A stretch of DNA of 64,000 nt from Antedon mediterranea (GCF_964355755.1 NC_092673.1:27781001-27845000), one strand, 5' to 3'. Positions 39,901-48,998 are shown, counted from the stretch's first letter. Numbers and translations are program-made. The notes: generated by a model not told the origin, from the sequence alone.

Positions 39901-42900
39901 ATATAAACGAATGCTCCAGCAATCCTTGTGTCGCAGGAATATGCTCAGATTCTGTTAACTCATTTACATGTACTTGTGATGAAGGATATACAGGTGGGTA
40001 TTGCATGAATATTCATATCATATGCAAATTTATCCTGGAACTAACCAATGAAAGCACAATGCACTGTTTTGATTGGTTGATTGATACTTCTACACATAAG
40101 GTGAAGGGTTGTAATGTGTTATTCATTGTGCAATACATTATTACTTCTGCTTTAATATTTTTATGATAATTTTCAAACAAAAAAGTTATAAATTATAAAA
40201 CAACATAAACAAAATCTTTTAAAGAAGTTAAGGATAATTATATCTGTTACCGTTATTATAAATTTTGCAAATAATTTCATAACAATACTATGAATAGGTT
40301 TCTCAACAAAGTACATGGAACACCCTGTTTCTTTTAACGTGATTTACTAGTTTGTGACACAGTTTGAAATTAATTGCATGGTTCACTGATTCTGTGTCAT
40401 GGCAACAGAAGCTTTGATGGATATTATGCAACTACTGAAAAAGTGTTTCATCTAGCGCTGAAATTAAAAGCAGTTAAATGAAATTAGGAGAAATTGAAAC
40501 ATTGTAATGCATGATCTGTTGGCACTACAAAGCAAAATAGTTTTTAACTGTAGCACATACATCTCCATATAAGGAATTGATGAAACAATGTGTAGTAATT
40601 GCGATATATAAGATGAGTTTTGCTAAAGTATTTTATTGTTATGTTAGAGATTGCAATCAGATTTCATTCCAAATTTCATAATTATTTTTAGAATAATGTT
40701 AATTGTTTTTTTTAAAATACAAACATTTTAATTTAGAAAGAGGCATAACCCAAATTGAATTTTTTGGATCTAAACTATTTAGTAGAATTTGTTTGCTGAA
40801 TATTTTTAGCTGTTTGAAGATGTTTTTATGACTTCCACCACAAATACCGGGAATTGCAGTGTTATACGCATTGCATTGAAAATGTTTGATTTGATAGTGT
40901 AAAAATGTTGACCTACAGTATAACCTCAAGTAAACTTTGGCCCTTGACCTCTGATGTCTTCCCTATAGGTTCCAATTGCAGTCAAGATATAGATGAATGT
41001 ATTTCAACACAACCATGCCAAAATCTTGCCACTTGCCTTAATACTCCCGGCAATTATAGTTGCGATTGCCCACTTGGTTTTTTTGGTCAACACTGCGATG
41101 TTGATCCATGCTTTAACAACCCATGTGCGCAAGGAGGGACATGCTCAGCCATGTCCATTGATAAAACGCGGTGCATTTGTCCCATGGGCTACCAAGGTGA
41201 TTACTGTGGCGAGGTGACCTGTGATTCTGTGGATTGCCAAAACGGAGCGGTTTGCAGCTTGGACTACACTACTGCCACGTGGTCTTGCAATTGCAGTCAG
41301 TTCTACTCAGGTAGCCCGAGATTGTTCATGTGATTGTTTGTCGATGTTTGCGTTTACGTAATGCACTGCCGCTAACAAGTTGTTAAAGCTTCACGATAAC
41401 CGCTGTTAACCATCTTGTCTGTCGTGCTGGTAGACGTGGTCGTATAATATCCACAATACCTATAACCACTACCAGTTGTTACCCATTCCTAACTTGCATG
41501 TTTCAGATATTTGGATGTACATTATTTAATTGGAATGGTTTTTTAATTTGTTGTTGATGGCTTCAGTATATAGATCATAATTTCACTGATAACAAATTCT
41601 ATTTCAATAATATTACTCTTGTTACATTCAGTATTTTTTTTTCTGATTATTTTTATATGTACAATTGTCTATTCAGTCAATTTGTATCCTATTTTCACCA
41701 TCCTTCTTCACTACTACCGTAATCAGCATTATAATAATTGCATCGTGTTGTAATTATATCACCATGTATATCATCACTATCAATATCTAAAGATATGTTT
41801 CTATCCTTTTATATATCTAACATCCTAGAGTAGACTATCTATTATTAAATAGTTTCTTTTATTATTTTTTCTTGATATTTTAAATAAGGAATGAATTTTT
41901 CCTAATGTAATGTATTAAAATGTATGAGAACACAAGCATAACAATTAGTTGTTCTCGGGTGGAAGTCAAATGCACAATTGTATTTATTATCGTGTGAAAC
42001 TTTTTCAACCAATGTGACTTTTGTTTTGGTATTCCTAATATTAGCAAGCATCCCATTCGAAATAACTCACTTAAGTGTGAACTGTGATTAGTGAATACGG
42101 CCACAGGGTTGTAGATTCTCTTTTCAGACTCTTAAGCTCTGTCTACACTATCAAACTAGTTTGATAAAAAAAGTGTGATGTGCCCAAATATGGTAGGGTG
42201 ATATGACCTCATCATGTCCATATATGGGCCCATATTTTTCTGTCACACATAAAGTTTGATAATGTGGAGAGAGCTTTATCTCATGTTCGTATCCTTTGTA
42301 AGTACCATTGTTTTATCAATTCCTTTTGGTTATTGTATTGAATACAATTATCAAGTCTACACAATTTGTGACTTCAATTTGTATACGTATTTAAGTATTT
42401 TAACTTGAATAATATTTGTATTACTGCACGAATTGTGTATGGCACCAGTGATTTAATAGTCACTCAGTAATCACTCGGTATATTCTACTTTTCAGTCAAT
42501 ATTTTGTTATTAATTTCTACTACAGTGCCAATCTATATTTCAATGCCTCAAGCTCTGTCTACACTATCAAACTTTATTGGACAAAACAAATGTGATGTGC
42601 CCATATATGGACATGATGATGTCATATCACTACCATATTTGGGCACATTACATTTCTTTTGTCAAACTAGTTAAGTTTGTTAGTGTAGATATGGCTTTAT
42701 TACTGCATAGTGTGATTTTATTATATAGTGCATTATTAAAATAGACATTTTAATTGCATATTAATTAGTTTTTAAAAGGATATTTATTGGGTGAATGCTG
42801 GCATGAAATCCTAGCATGGTGTAAATGCAGATAAATGTACTTATACAGTTGAATTCAGACAAACTTAACTGATTGCATATATACTTCAACAGTAAATTTC

Positions 42901-45900
42901 ATTCAATACTAACAATACAGTAATTATTATCATCTAGATTCATTTGTTTGTTACTAAACCAAATTTTAATATTCTGTTCTAAAACCATGATGTAATGTAT
43001 AGTCTGTTAAGCTCTGTCTACAAGTTATCAAACTAGTTTGACAAACTAGTGTGATGGAACACAACCAAAGTAAACTGATTGGATAAACAGAGCAACAATG
43101 CTATCACAAAATCTGAATATAAAAAGGCAAAAAGTTTAATCAAAACATAATTGTATGAGTTAGAAAGAGATCCTCTACAGTTAATTCCAGTAAATAGATT
43201 CTTTCAAATTCAGTGTGTCAAATACAGGAATATTTTGCTTCTAATATTACCAACAAAAATGTGAATTTAGGCCCCTATATTATCAACATTGTGATAATGA
43301 TTGTTTTTTGTTTGTTCTAAGCCATATCTCAATTTTTAAATTGATATTTAGGTGAACTGTGTGACTGGGAAGGACCTTGTGTGAACGAACCATGCCAGAA
43401 TAGCGGCACCTGCAACCATCCCACTGGGGATATGCCGGCCAATTATACCTGTGAATGCATGACTGGCTATGAGGGTACAGACTGTGAGACAGAAATTGAC
43501 TGGTGTGAAACTACTGTTTGTCAGAATGGAGGCACATGCTCCAGTAGCCCCCCTGGCCACTCTTGCAGTTGCATAGATGGATGGACAGGTAAGATTATCA
43601 TTGATAACCCCATATATTCAGGGATGTAACTAGTAACAGATGCTTAGAGGGTGTAATTATATTAAGGGAGGGTTGAAACAAAATAAAACAGTACTTTTTT
43701 TGGATGGGCACTCAGGCTGCACAATTAGGCAGGGTGGAAGGCATTAACCCTTTGAAGATGCGAGGTTTCTACCCCAAGTGACAGCTATAATGAGGTATTT
43801 TTACTAATAGGCTTAGAAAAAATGCCAAATACATTTTTATTACTAACTTTCTGCAATTGTTTGTTTTATTGTTATGTGAAATGTTTTGGCCTTCCGAAAA
43901 TTGCATTTTTTTTGTTCACCTGGGTCAAAGGTCAAATGCTCAAAAAGTGCAATTTAGTGACCCCAAAAAGTCAACCTGTACATATACAGGCCCCGTGTCC
44001 TGGGACTGTAAATTACCCCGTATGGGATACGGCCACATCTTCAAAGGGTTAAAATATAAGTGGTTAGGGTGGTTTGAAGGTAGATAGGTGTCTTACTGCT
44101 CAATACAATTACATCCTAATGTTTTACCGTGGTTCAAAAACTAAGTTCAGATCACTGTTAGGGTTATCTTTATTTGCCTACTACTTCACTATCAAACAAA
44201 ATATTCGTAAAACCTGACATTTTCCTTGCCAAGTCTCCTGGTCTATATGTGTGTTGACTGTACACAGAAAAAACACACATCATTTTCTACTACTCCCAAG
44301 ATATTCAACTCTATGTATTTTTTTCCCACAGGGGATGTTTGTCAGGTTAACATTGATGAGTGTGACAGTAACCCATGTCAAAATAATGCAGATTGTTTGG
44401 ATTATGTTAATGGTTATAACTGCTCATGTTCCACAGGTATTGCATATCTTATTTTAATCATGTAACAACAGTGAATCCAGAATTTTTAAATAAGAGGGTG
44501 AGGAACAAACAGGACAAGGCCTATAAATGGTGAAGAGAACTCAATTGGTTGGGCCCTTGTATCTATCTATGTATAATAACTTTCTAATTATTTGCTTGTG
44601 TGGATTAAAAGATTCATGTTTAATATACAATTTTGAATTGTTACTGACAATATTATAAAGCTCTGTTTACACTATCAAACTAGTTTGACAAAAACAAGTT
44701 TGGTAGTGATATGATGCCATTGTGTCAATATATGGGCACATCACATACAATTTGATACTAGTGTAGACAGAGCTTTATAGTAGGCAATAGGATCCCAATT
44801 CACTCGAATAGGGGTGTCCTAAAGAAGAGATTCTACTGTAACGCAAAATGTCACTTATTTACTCTTCTGTATCTAGGCAAATTGCATAATTTGTTAGAGT
44901 ATTTAGGCAAATTCTGAGATACAATGCACATCACATCTGGCTAGTGTCTCATATGAGCAAAAGATTATTTATGATCATAAGAATTACAGTATTAGGTTAA
45001 ATACAGTGGCACATAATTTGCATATACAAAAATCTAGATGCGGGGGTCTGTTTGTGTTTGATACATTAAGATGAGGTAATTCCATATTACTCTATACAGT
45101 AGAAAAAGGTGCTAATAAATACAAACAATGTTGTTTTCAGGTTGGCAAGGTACTTTCTGCGATACTGATATTGATGAATGCGTGCTGTCACCCCCTTGCA
45201 AAAACTTTGGTAATTGCACGAACACAGATGGAAGCTACTCATGTTCCTGCCCCTTTGAGTTCATTGGCTCCAATTGTCAGTTTGACAATCCATGTATTAG
45301 CTCCCCTTGTAAAAACGGAGGTACATGCGACTATGCTGAAGATGGTGTGTCCTACAAGTGCACATGTGATTTAAAGTATAATGGGGCATCCTGTGAGAAT
45401 GTGAGTACTTGTTAATTATTTAGTGGGACTGTAGCTTGGTGTTTTAAATTGCTTTCCAATCCCAAGGTCCGGGGTTCAATCCTGACCAGGGTTGTAACTT
45501 TACGACTCTTTCAACTCCACTCCCAAAGCCTCAAATGAGACTTAGTTTTTAAACGTGATAAATTATTATCATTGTTTATCCATCCTGTTGGATATGTATG
45601 AAATAAGGAATTTAAAAAACAGAGTTGAGGGGTTGACTCAACTTGACTATCATACATAAAGACCTAGGTTCAATTCCTGTTAAGAACAACACCCACTTCA
45701 CTCAGCTGTGTATAAGTTCCAAAACTACTACTAGGGAGGATAAGGCGACTTGAAAATCAACGGCCACCCTGCTACATAAAGCTTAGTACAATGATCTCAT
45801 AACAGCTCATTCCCCTACGTTCAGATTGAATACAGAAATACATTACCTATAAAAGATGTTTATAAATATCTTTTTGTCCATTTGATACTATAAGCATTTA

Positions 45901-46363
45901 AAACACATACAACACAAGCTACAGTAAAGAAAAATGAGCTTATAAACCTAATGTTATAAACCAAGGCTTTGTTTTCATTATGAGAATGATGGTAGCACTA
46001 ATGCTGAGATTGCTAAGCATGTAAATAACCAGGCTGTAGTAGTGCCACCTAAGCTAAAGAGGCGCCACCTCTGTTATGATGTAAAAATGACTTAATAACC
46101 CATATTCAATCAACTTGTATTGTTTTTATAACATTTTGTAGCTGGTCAGTGAAGAGGTAGACAATACTTGGATAATCGTAGGAGCATCACTCGGAGGAGT
46201 CGCATTATTTATCCTGTTGATCATCCTCGTCATCTTCCTCTTATCTGTCAAAAGTAAGCGGCGTTCTCAAGGAACGTACAGTCCAAGTCGGCAAGAAATT
46301 ACCGGATCGCGTGTAGAAATGGATAATATATTAAAATTACCACCAGAAGAACGCCTTATATAA
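15891..46363 (+). CDS. CRB: Crumbs, apical polarity transmembrane protein (complete)
   Basis: Type I membrane protein that sets apical identity in epithelia; its tail binds PALS1/Stardust and PAR6 by the PDZ ligand and FERM proteins by the juxtamembrane motif. Twenty coding exons, 7368 nt, 2455 residues: 15891-15927, 24115-24654, 25351-25476, 25711-25929, 26362-26715, 26882-26992, 27132-27470, 27841-27963, 29820-30708, 34374-35740, 36159-36884, 37434-38347, 38806-38883, 39384-39642, 39874-39993, 40969-41310, 43352-43588, 44332-44436, 45141-45400, 46142-46363. Order: signal peptide, LamG-like, EGF 1-24, LamG, EGF 25, LamG, EGF 26-27, LamG, EGF 28-42, TM, tail. Most EGF repeats are of the calcium-binding (I/V)DEC type. 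Human CRB1 has 19 EGF and three LamG in 1406 residues; fly Crumbs about 30 and four. Identity rests on the tail and on the EGF/LamG interleaving. Confidence 0.97.
18532..18810 (+). mobile_element. MITE family Q, copy 1
   Basis: Starts TTAAAGATGTATTGCCACC and shares ATATGCCATTTTAGTGTC, TAGTTAATCACTTTGAC and GTCTGATTTAATTTTTCAT with the copies at 57231 and 58808. Right end unclear. Confidence 0.65.
19170..19339. mobile_element. Family P palindromic MITE, copy 4
   Basis: AAGCTCTGTCTATC ... TTTGATAGTGTGGACAGAGG. The CTAGTTTG arm is on the left; the inner ATATGGTAGTGATATG is repeated. Confidence 0.9.
20311..20453. mobile_element. Family P palindromic MITE, copy 5
   Basis: AAGTTTGTCTACACTCACTA ... 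TGATAGTGTGGACAAAACTT, with matching changes at both ends. Confidence 0.85.
20657..21286. mobile_element. TTAA-flanked TIR element, ~630 bp
   Basis: Left TTAAAGACCCCTTCCCTGC pairs with right GTAGGGAATGGGGCTTTAA. The interior is CpG-containing with repeated AGGCCTAGC motifs and no coding frame. Non-autonomous; superfamily undetermined. Confidence 0.7.
23169..23286. mobile_element. Family P palindromic MITE, copy 6
   Basis: AAGCTTTGTCTACACTATCA ... GATAGTGTAGACAGAGCTT; internally shortened. Confidence 0.9.
24115..24654 (+). CDS. CRB: Crumbs exon 2: N-terminal laminin-G-like domain
   Basis: Completes the signal peptide and encodes about 175 residues that read as a LamG fold: [41 protein letters not shown], a [10 protein letters not shown] strand near the end and many N-glycosylation sequons. 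It precedes all EGF repeats. Human CRB1 starts directly with EGF repeats, so this is an extra or ancestral domain. Ends GGA T, joined to GT at 25351 to restore Cys. Confidence 0.85.
25122..25282. mobile_element. Family P palindromic MITE, copy 7
   Basis: AAGCTCTGTCTACACTATCA ... TGATAGTGTGAACAGAGCTT between TA dinucleotides. CTAGTTTG arm left. Ends 68 bp before Crumbs exon 3. Confidence 0.9.
25351..30708 (+). CDS. CRB: Crumbs exons 3-9: EGF repeats 1-19
   Basis: Seven exons carrying EGF 1 to most of EGF 19. Most exons start with G|GT after a phase-1 junction, and several EGF units are split at the same place, after the 5th Cys (CTEG|F, CMPG|F, CSTG|W type), so exons are interchangeable in phase. 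EGF 7 (exon 26882-26992 into 27132) is atypical: the usual GYxG between Cys 5 and 6 is replaced by a charged stretch (GTFEEKDK). The 889-bp exon 29820-30708 holds seven and a half repeats without an intron. Confidence 0.95.
25529..25667. mobile_element. Family P palindromic MITE, copy 8
   Basis: AAGCTCTGTCTACACTATCA ... AAGTGTAGACAGAGCTT. TTTATGTG-type arm left, so opposite to copy 7. Starts 53 bp after Crumbs exon 3. Confidence 0.9.
26747..26800. mobile_element. Family P MITE, copy 9 (left arm only)
   Basis: AGCTCTGTCTACACTATCAA then the TTTATGTGAC arm. It begins 31 bp after the donor of exon 5 and lacks the right half. Confidence 0.8.
27570..27785 (+). mobile_element. SINE body related to the 38451 family
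   Basis: Contains CCTTCGGATGGGATGTAAAG, GCACGTTAAAGAACTTGG and AGTAGGGGATCCTCTTCCGG. The order of blocks (GTGCAC, TTAAAGAACC, AGTAGGGG, then GGTGTnCT) parallels the other SINE copies in the window. Confidence 0.5.
28137..28520. repeat. 27-bp minisatellite, ~13-14 copies
   Basis: Unit TCATGCTATAGTACTTTCAA plus TTGGCAA or TTGTCAC. The two tail variants alternate over part of the array, so a 54-bp higher-order unit is visible. Crumbs intron 27964-29819. Confidence 0.9.
28910..29170. repeat. ~55-bp minisatellite, ~5 copies
   Basis: Unit built from CAGTTCTCTGTCAACCATCA, CCTAAATATGCAAATTTGCT and ACCTGAAATGTGTTA. In the same Crumbs intron as the 27-bp array, about 400 bp downstream of it. Confidence 0.9.
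29655..29745 (+). mobile_element. tRNA-like SINE head
   Basis: ATTCCGGGTTCGAATCATGG is a strong B box. An upstream A box and tRNA folding are not convincing, so a SINE relic is preferred to a gene. Confidence 0.45.
31934..32084. mobile_element. Family P palindromic MITE, copy 10
   Basis: AAGCTCTGTCTACACTATCA ... GATAGTGTAGACATAGCTT. CTAGTTTG-type arm left (as TTAGTTTG). Directly abuts copy 11. Confidence 0.9.
32086..32242. mobile_element. Family P palindromic MITE, copy 11
   Basis: AAGCTCTGTCCACATTATCA with a TTGATGTGAC arm left, decayed right end. It shares the TTAA-like junction with copy 10 and lies in the opposite orientation. Confidence 0.85.
32626..32638. repeat. Poly(C) tract
   Basis: Thirteen or so consecutive C, striking in AT-rich sequence. 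A palindromic CAAATTCTGT...ACAGAATTTG segment (about 32659-32757) follows. Confidence 0.7.
32805..33079 (-). mobile_element. MITE family Q, copy 2 (inverted)
   Basis: On the minus strand it reads CTTAAAGATATATTGTCCCC, then the shared TCATTCACTTTGAACAAAAA block and AATGGCCTATTCAAAATCTG. On the plus strand it ends GGGGACAATATATCTTTAAG. Confidence 0.7.
33389..34222. mobile_element. piggyBac-like non-autonomous element, 834 bp
   Basis: Perfect inverted ends CCCTTTCACTGCG and CGCAGTGAAAGGG, each flanked by TTAA (33385-33388 and 34223-34226). TTAA duplication with CCC...GGG termini is the piggyBac signature. No transposase frame. It sits in a Crumbs intron, inside another repeat (flanks resemble the 37060-37330 repeat). 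Confidence 0.85.
34374..35740 (+). CDS. CRB: Crumbs exon 10: EGF 19-24, LamG 2, EGF 25
   Basis: A 1367-bp exon. EGF 21 carries the long insert between Cys 3 and 4 ([13 protein letters not shown]) that also marks the equivalent human CRB1 repeat. A LamG domain spans about 35074-35620 ([38 protein letters not shown]). A run of five Arg (35578-35592) follows, then EGF 25, whose [13 protein letters not shown] matches the corresponding CRB1 repeat. Confidence 0.95.
35757..35837. mobile_element. Family P MITE, copy 12 (internally deleted)
   Basis: AAGCCTTGTCTACACTATCA ... TAGTGTAGACAGTGCTT, only 81 bp. It begins 17 bp after the donor of Crumbs exon 10. Confidence 0.85.
36159..36884 (+). CDS. CRB: Crumbs exon 11: LamG 3, EGF 26-27
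   Basis: LamG domain ([51 protein letters not shown]) followed by one full EGF and a short [12 protein letters not shown] unit completed by Cys at the next junction, the same layout as the second LamG region of vertebrate CRB1. Confidence 0.95.
37060..37330. repeat. Decayed interspersed repeat
   Basis: Tracts such as AGTAGGATCCCTATTCAAGA, GTGTCCCCTTAATAGAGG and GGGTTGGCCATACAGTGTTA recur here and resemble flanks of the piggyBac-like element (33340-33385, 34227-34310) and sequence at 44785-44840. A dispersed repeat is likely; type unknown. Confidence 0.5.
37434..38347 (+). CDS. CRB: Crumbs exon 12: LamG 4, EGF 28-30
   Basis: LamG domain ([65 protein letters not shown]), the same order as the third human CRB1 LamG (GCLSTIEIGG). 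Three EGF repeats follow. The exon ends in phase 0, unlike most others. Confidence 0.95.
38451..38740 (+). mobile_element. tRNA-derived SINE, near full length
   Basis: A box GTGGCCGAGCAGTT (38456-38469) and B box GGGTTCGAGGCTC (about 38501-38513) give a Pol III promoter. The body has CACATCTGGCTCATGTGCAC, AAGTAGGGGGTTAGGTTACC and GGGAGACCAGTCTTTAA, with an AT-rich tail. Partial relatives lie at 9160-9365 and 39010-39115. Confidence 0.85.
38806..45400 (+). CDS. CRB: Crumbs exons 13-19: EGF repeats 31-42
   Basis: Seven exons (38806-38883, 39384-39642, 39874-39993, 40969-41310, 43352-43588, 44332-44436, 45141-45400). Twelve EGF repeats follow the last LamG, against four after the last LamG in human CRB1, so this membrane-proximal stalk is strongly expanded. 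Exon 13 is just 78 bp and holds half a repeat. The donor after 39642 (GTTCGT) is weak but the frame requires it. Confidence 0.92.
39010..39115 (+). mobile_element. SINE fragment of the 38451 family
   Basis: Diverged body only: AATAAGGATTATATACAGAT and TGCACTTTAAAGAACCCAGT. Confidence 0.5.
42134..42276. mobile_element. Family P palindromic MITE, copy 13
   Basis: AAGCTCTGTCTACACTATCA, CTAGTTTG arm left, ending GATAATGTGGAGAGAGCTT. Confidence 0.9.
42550..42697. mobile_element. Family P palindromic MITE, copy 14
   Basis: AAGCTCTGTCTACACTATCA, TTTATTGG arm left, ending TAGTGTAGATATGGCTT. Confidence 0.9.
43009..43056. mobile_element. Family P MITE, copy 15 (left arm only)
   Basis: AAGCTCTGTCTACAAGTTATC then CTAGTTTGAC. 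Third copy within 900 bp of the same Crumbs intron. Confidence 0.75.
43748..44048. mobile_element. piggyBac-like MITE, 301 bp
   Basis: Perfect inverted ends CCCTTTGAAGATG and CATCTTCAAAGGG with TTAA on both sides (43744-43747, 44049-44052). Non-coding. Different TIR sequence from the 33389 element, so a second subfamily. Confidence 0.85.
44658..44775. mobile_element. Family P palindromic MITE, copy 16
   Basis: AAGCTCTGTTTACACTATCA ... ACTAGTGTAGACAGAGCTT; internally shortened, CTAGTTTG arm left. Confidence 0.88.
45420..45612 (+). mobile_element. tRNA-derived SINE, second family
   Basis: A-box-like GTAGCTTGGTG (45431) and B box GGGGTTCAATCCTGACC (about 45471-45487). Body CTCCACTCCCAAAGCC and GAGACTTAGTTT, tail GGATATGTATGAAATAAGG. 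Same body as 3220-3371. Last intron of Crumbs. Confidence 0.7.
45620..45790 (+). mobile_element. Probable SINE, third type
   Basis: B-box-like CCTAGGTTCAATTCCTG (about 45663-45679) with downstream AGGATAAGGCGACTTGAAAA. Lies head-to-tail with the preceding SINE. Confidence 0.45.
46142..46363 (+). CDS. CRB: Crumbs exon 20: transmembrane span and cytoplasmic tail
   Basis: TM segment at about 46169-46243 ([20 protein letters not shown]...), then basic SVKSKRRSQ, the FERM-binding [23 protein letters not shown] and the terminal ERLI followed by TAA. These are the two signature motifs of every Crumbs tail; the [12 protein letters not shown] ending is closer to the fly protein than to human CRB1. 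Confidence 0.98.
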   Translation: MVSEEVDNTWIIVGASLGGVALFILLIILVIFLLSVKSKRRSQGTYSPSRQEITGSRVEMDNILKLPPEERLI

Positions 46364-46499
46364 AGTTGACCAGGACTACAATTAGACTTTAGAGGCCATG
46401 CCATAAATGCTAGGTTAGACATAATGCTGGTAGGCAGTAGACTTGATGTATTAGATTAAGCTGCTGCCAGACTTTACACTACAGGAGATTTTGTCAGGC

Positions 46500-46655
46500 T
46501 GATGCGAGGCCTTAATGGTGGTTGTGCTAGCCTACTGCCAGGTCTTACGTGTGGTTCTGCCAGAGCTTACATGTGGTTCTGCCAGACCTTACATGTGGTT
46601 CTGCCAGACCTTACATGTGGTTGTGCTAGCCTGCTGCCAAGGCTTACATGTAGTA
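46500..46655. repeat. ~22-bp minisatellite in the Crumbs 3' UTR
   Basis: Repeated GGTTCTGCCAGACCTTACAT with variants (GGTTGTGCTAGCCTGCTGCC), five to six units, starting about 140 bp after the stop codon. Confidence 0.8.
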
Positions 46656-48231
46656 ATAGTCGACATTGATTTAATCCAGATATCACTGATACCAATTTAA
46701 TGTTCTGTCCAGATTTTATTTCGAATAGTGGATGGCCATATCTCGTGAGTCTGAATGTAGAACGTGTTAACTTCTTTAAACCATTCCTATGCCTAGAGGG
46801 CATACTAAGCCAAAGATCGCCAGCGCTGAATTGCTACAATATAATACAACAACGCAAAGTGGCTGGCTTGATAGATGCCTTGACGTAGCGAACATATTGT
46901 TCGCATATCAAAGAAAACAATTCTGAGGTTTTTTGTTTCGATTCGGTTAGTACACGGACAGAATTTTGGTATAAAAATAGTGAGATAGACCATAAGAGAG
47001 TAGTCATTTTATTTTGAGAAATTTGTAAGAAATATTTGTTGATTTCTGACAAAAAGATGATAACTATAAAATGCATTTTTCTTGATTTATTTATTTATAC
47101 AAATTTGAAATACATTTGTGTCTTCCAACAAAGTGACATTCAATGATGGCGTTCCCATTGTAAATTTGTGAATGTAAATTATATGTATTGTAAATATTAT
47201 TTTTCTTATATTCATTTTTATTACTTCAAACTTGCACACAATTGTTGAATAATTATTTGTTCTATTTTATTAATAAGGTCCTATTGTAAATATTTCCTTC
47301 TAAATTTGTAATTAAACATATGTATGTTTGTATATGAAAGAAAAAAAAAAGAATTATAGTACTTTACCTGTAAATTATACTTGTTTTATAGAATTTTGAA
47401 ATGAAAATTATAACCTTAAAACAAATCAAAGATTTGACAACAAACAATTATTATTTTGAATAAAATTCAGATATTCGGAGATAAAAGTACTATGTAAAAA
47501 AAATGTACAATGAATATGTTGATAATTGAAAATCTGTAGTGCCTTATTGTACTAGAAAAATGTACAGAGACATGTAAACCAAAGCACTTCGTATTCCATC
47601 TATTCCATTATTAAATTCTCAAATTAAGTTGATAATTACCAAAAATAGATAGACCACACCTTGAAAAGTACAACAAATTGAAGGGAAAAAAATGAATTGT
47701 GTATATAATTTTAAATCATATAATAAATAAATAAAGAAATAAGGATGCTGAAAAAATCAATAAGGGTATAATGCATGATAATGCATATAACCTAATAATA
47801 ATAATGGTTATTACCAAATAAACGTTATATACTTGGCAATACAAGAGTTTATCCAGTACACAAAATAGATAGACAACAGAAAAATAAATATTGCATTTTG
47901 TATATACACTGTAATTTTAATTATCGTGCGATGGTATAAATAATTTCATTTGAAAATTTTGTGAAATTATTTATACCACCACACTCATAAACATTCATTA
48001 TTTGTATACTATTGCACGCCATGTGACCCACAATCGTCCAATCAATGGTGTTATATAATATTAGTTATTACCAAATAAACGTTAAATTCAACAAACCTTG
48101 ACAAATACAAGTGTTAGCCACTGCTACAGTACACAGAATTGAAACGATATATAAATGAAAAATAAATTTAAAATTTTGTATATAATTTTTAATAATTTGA
48201 TAATTAATTAATAACCAGAGATATGTTATAT

Positions 48232-48267
48232 CATAGAGATATTATAGTGAACTATAATATCTCTATG
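48232..48267. repeat. Perfect 17-bp inverted repeat, 2-nt loop
   Basis: CATAGAGATATTATAGT and its exact inverse around GA. AT-rich; no known element recognised. Confidence 0.85.
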
Positions 48268-48951
48268 GTTATATTTAGCAAACTTAACTAGCCTTGATTT
48301 AAGAACCAGTGCTTTATTATACACCTTGTATTATAGTATGCAAGTATTTATGTACTGTACACGTCAAGTTAGTACTATATGAGTTTTATATAAAAATGTA
48401 TACAAAACGAATTCTTAAATGCTATAGCTGAACGCATGAAGACAATTTTTCTACTAGGTAAATAATATTCCTGAGCTCTGATTGTTTGTACATTTTCCGT
48501 GTCACAACAAGTAGATGAACAAATGAACTACGCATGGGTATAAACCAAAGCTTTCGATTCGCGCGAATACATTTCTTCTTCTAGTATAGTGGAAGATAGG
48601 CTTTATGAAAATATTAAAAATGTAATTTATTTGAATTATTTTCTTTATTTCTTGTTCATAGATTTATTTTATTCTTCATCTATTTTTATTTATATGACGA
48701 GCACAATACTTATGTTAGTAGTTCTACAATAATTATTGTATTTCTTGTGTATTACTATTAGGCCTATGTACATTATTTTAAAATCAAGAAAAAGTTATTC
48801 TAATCCTAGTCATGTGTATAAAAGATTTAAAAAATCACTGACATATCATAACAAAAACAGAATACTGCAAATCTATTAATTTTAATTTGTTTTCTAACAA
48901 TCAGTTTAATTGTAACAAGATTGTTAGTAGGTTTTATGTGAACATTATTTA

Positions 48952-48957
48952 ATAAAG
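48952..48957 (+). promoter_or_regulatory. Possible distal Crumbs poly(A) signal
   Basis: AATAAA on the plus strand, the last before the convergent gene. Earlier hexamers (for example near 47722) are alternatives. Confidence 0.3.
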
Positions 48958-48992
48958 TTAATGTAATACATTTGTGTAAGTATTTTGTTTCA

Positions 48993-48998
48993 TTTATT
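48993..48998 (-). promoter_or_regulatory. Candidate poly(A) signal of the NHL gene
   Basis: TTTATT on the plus strand gives AATAAA on the minus strand, about 55 bp after the minus-strand stop codon. Confidence 0.5.
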
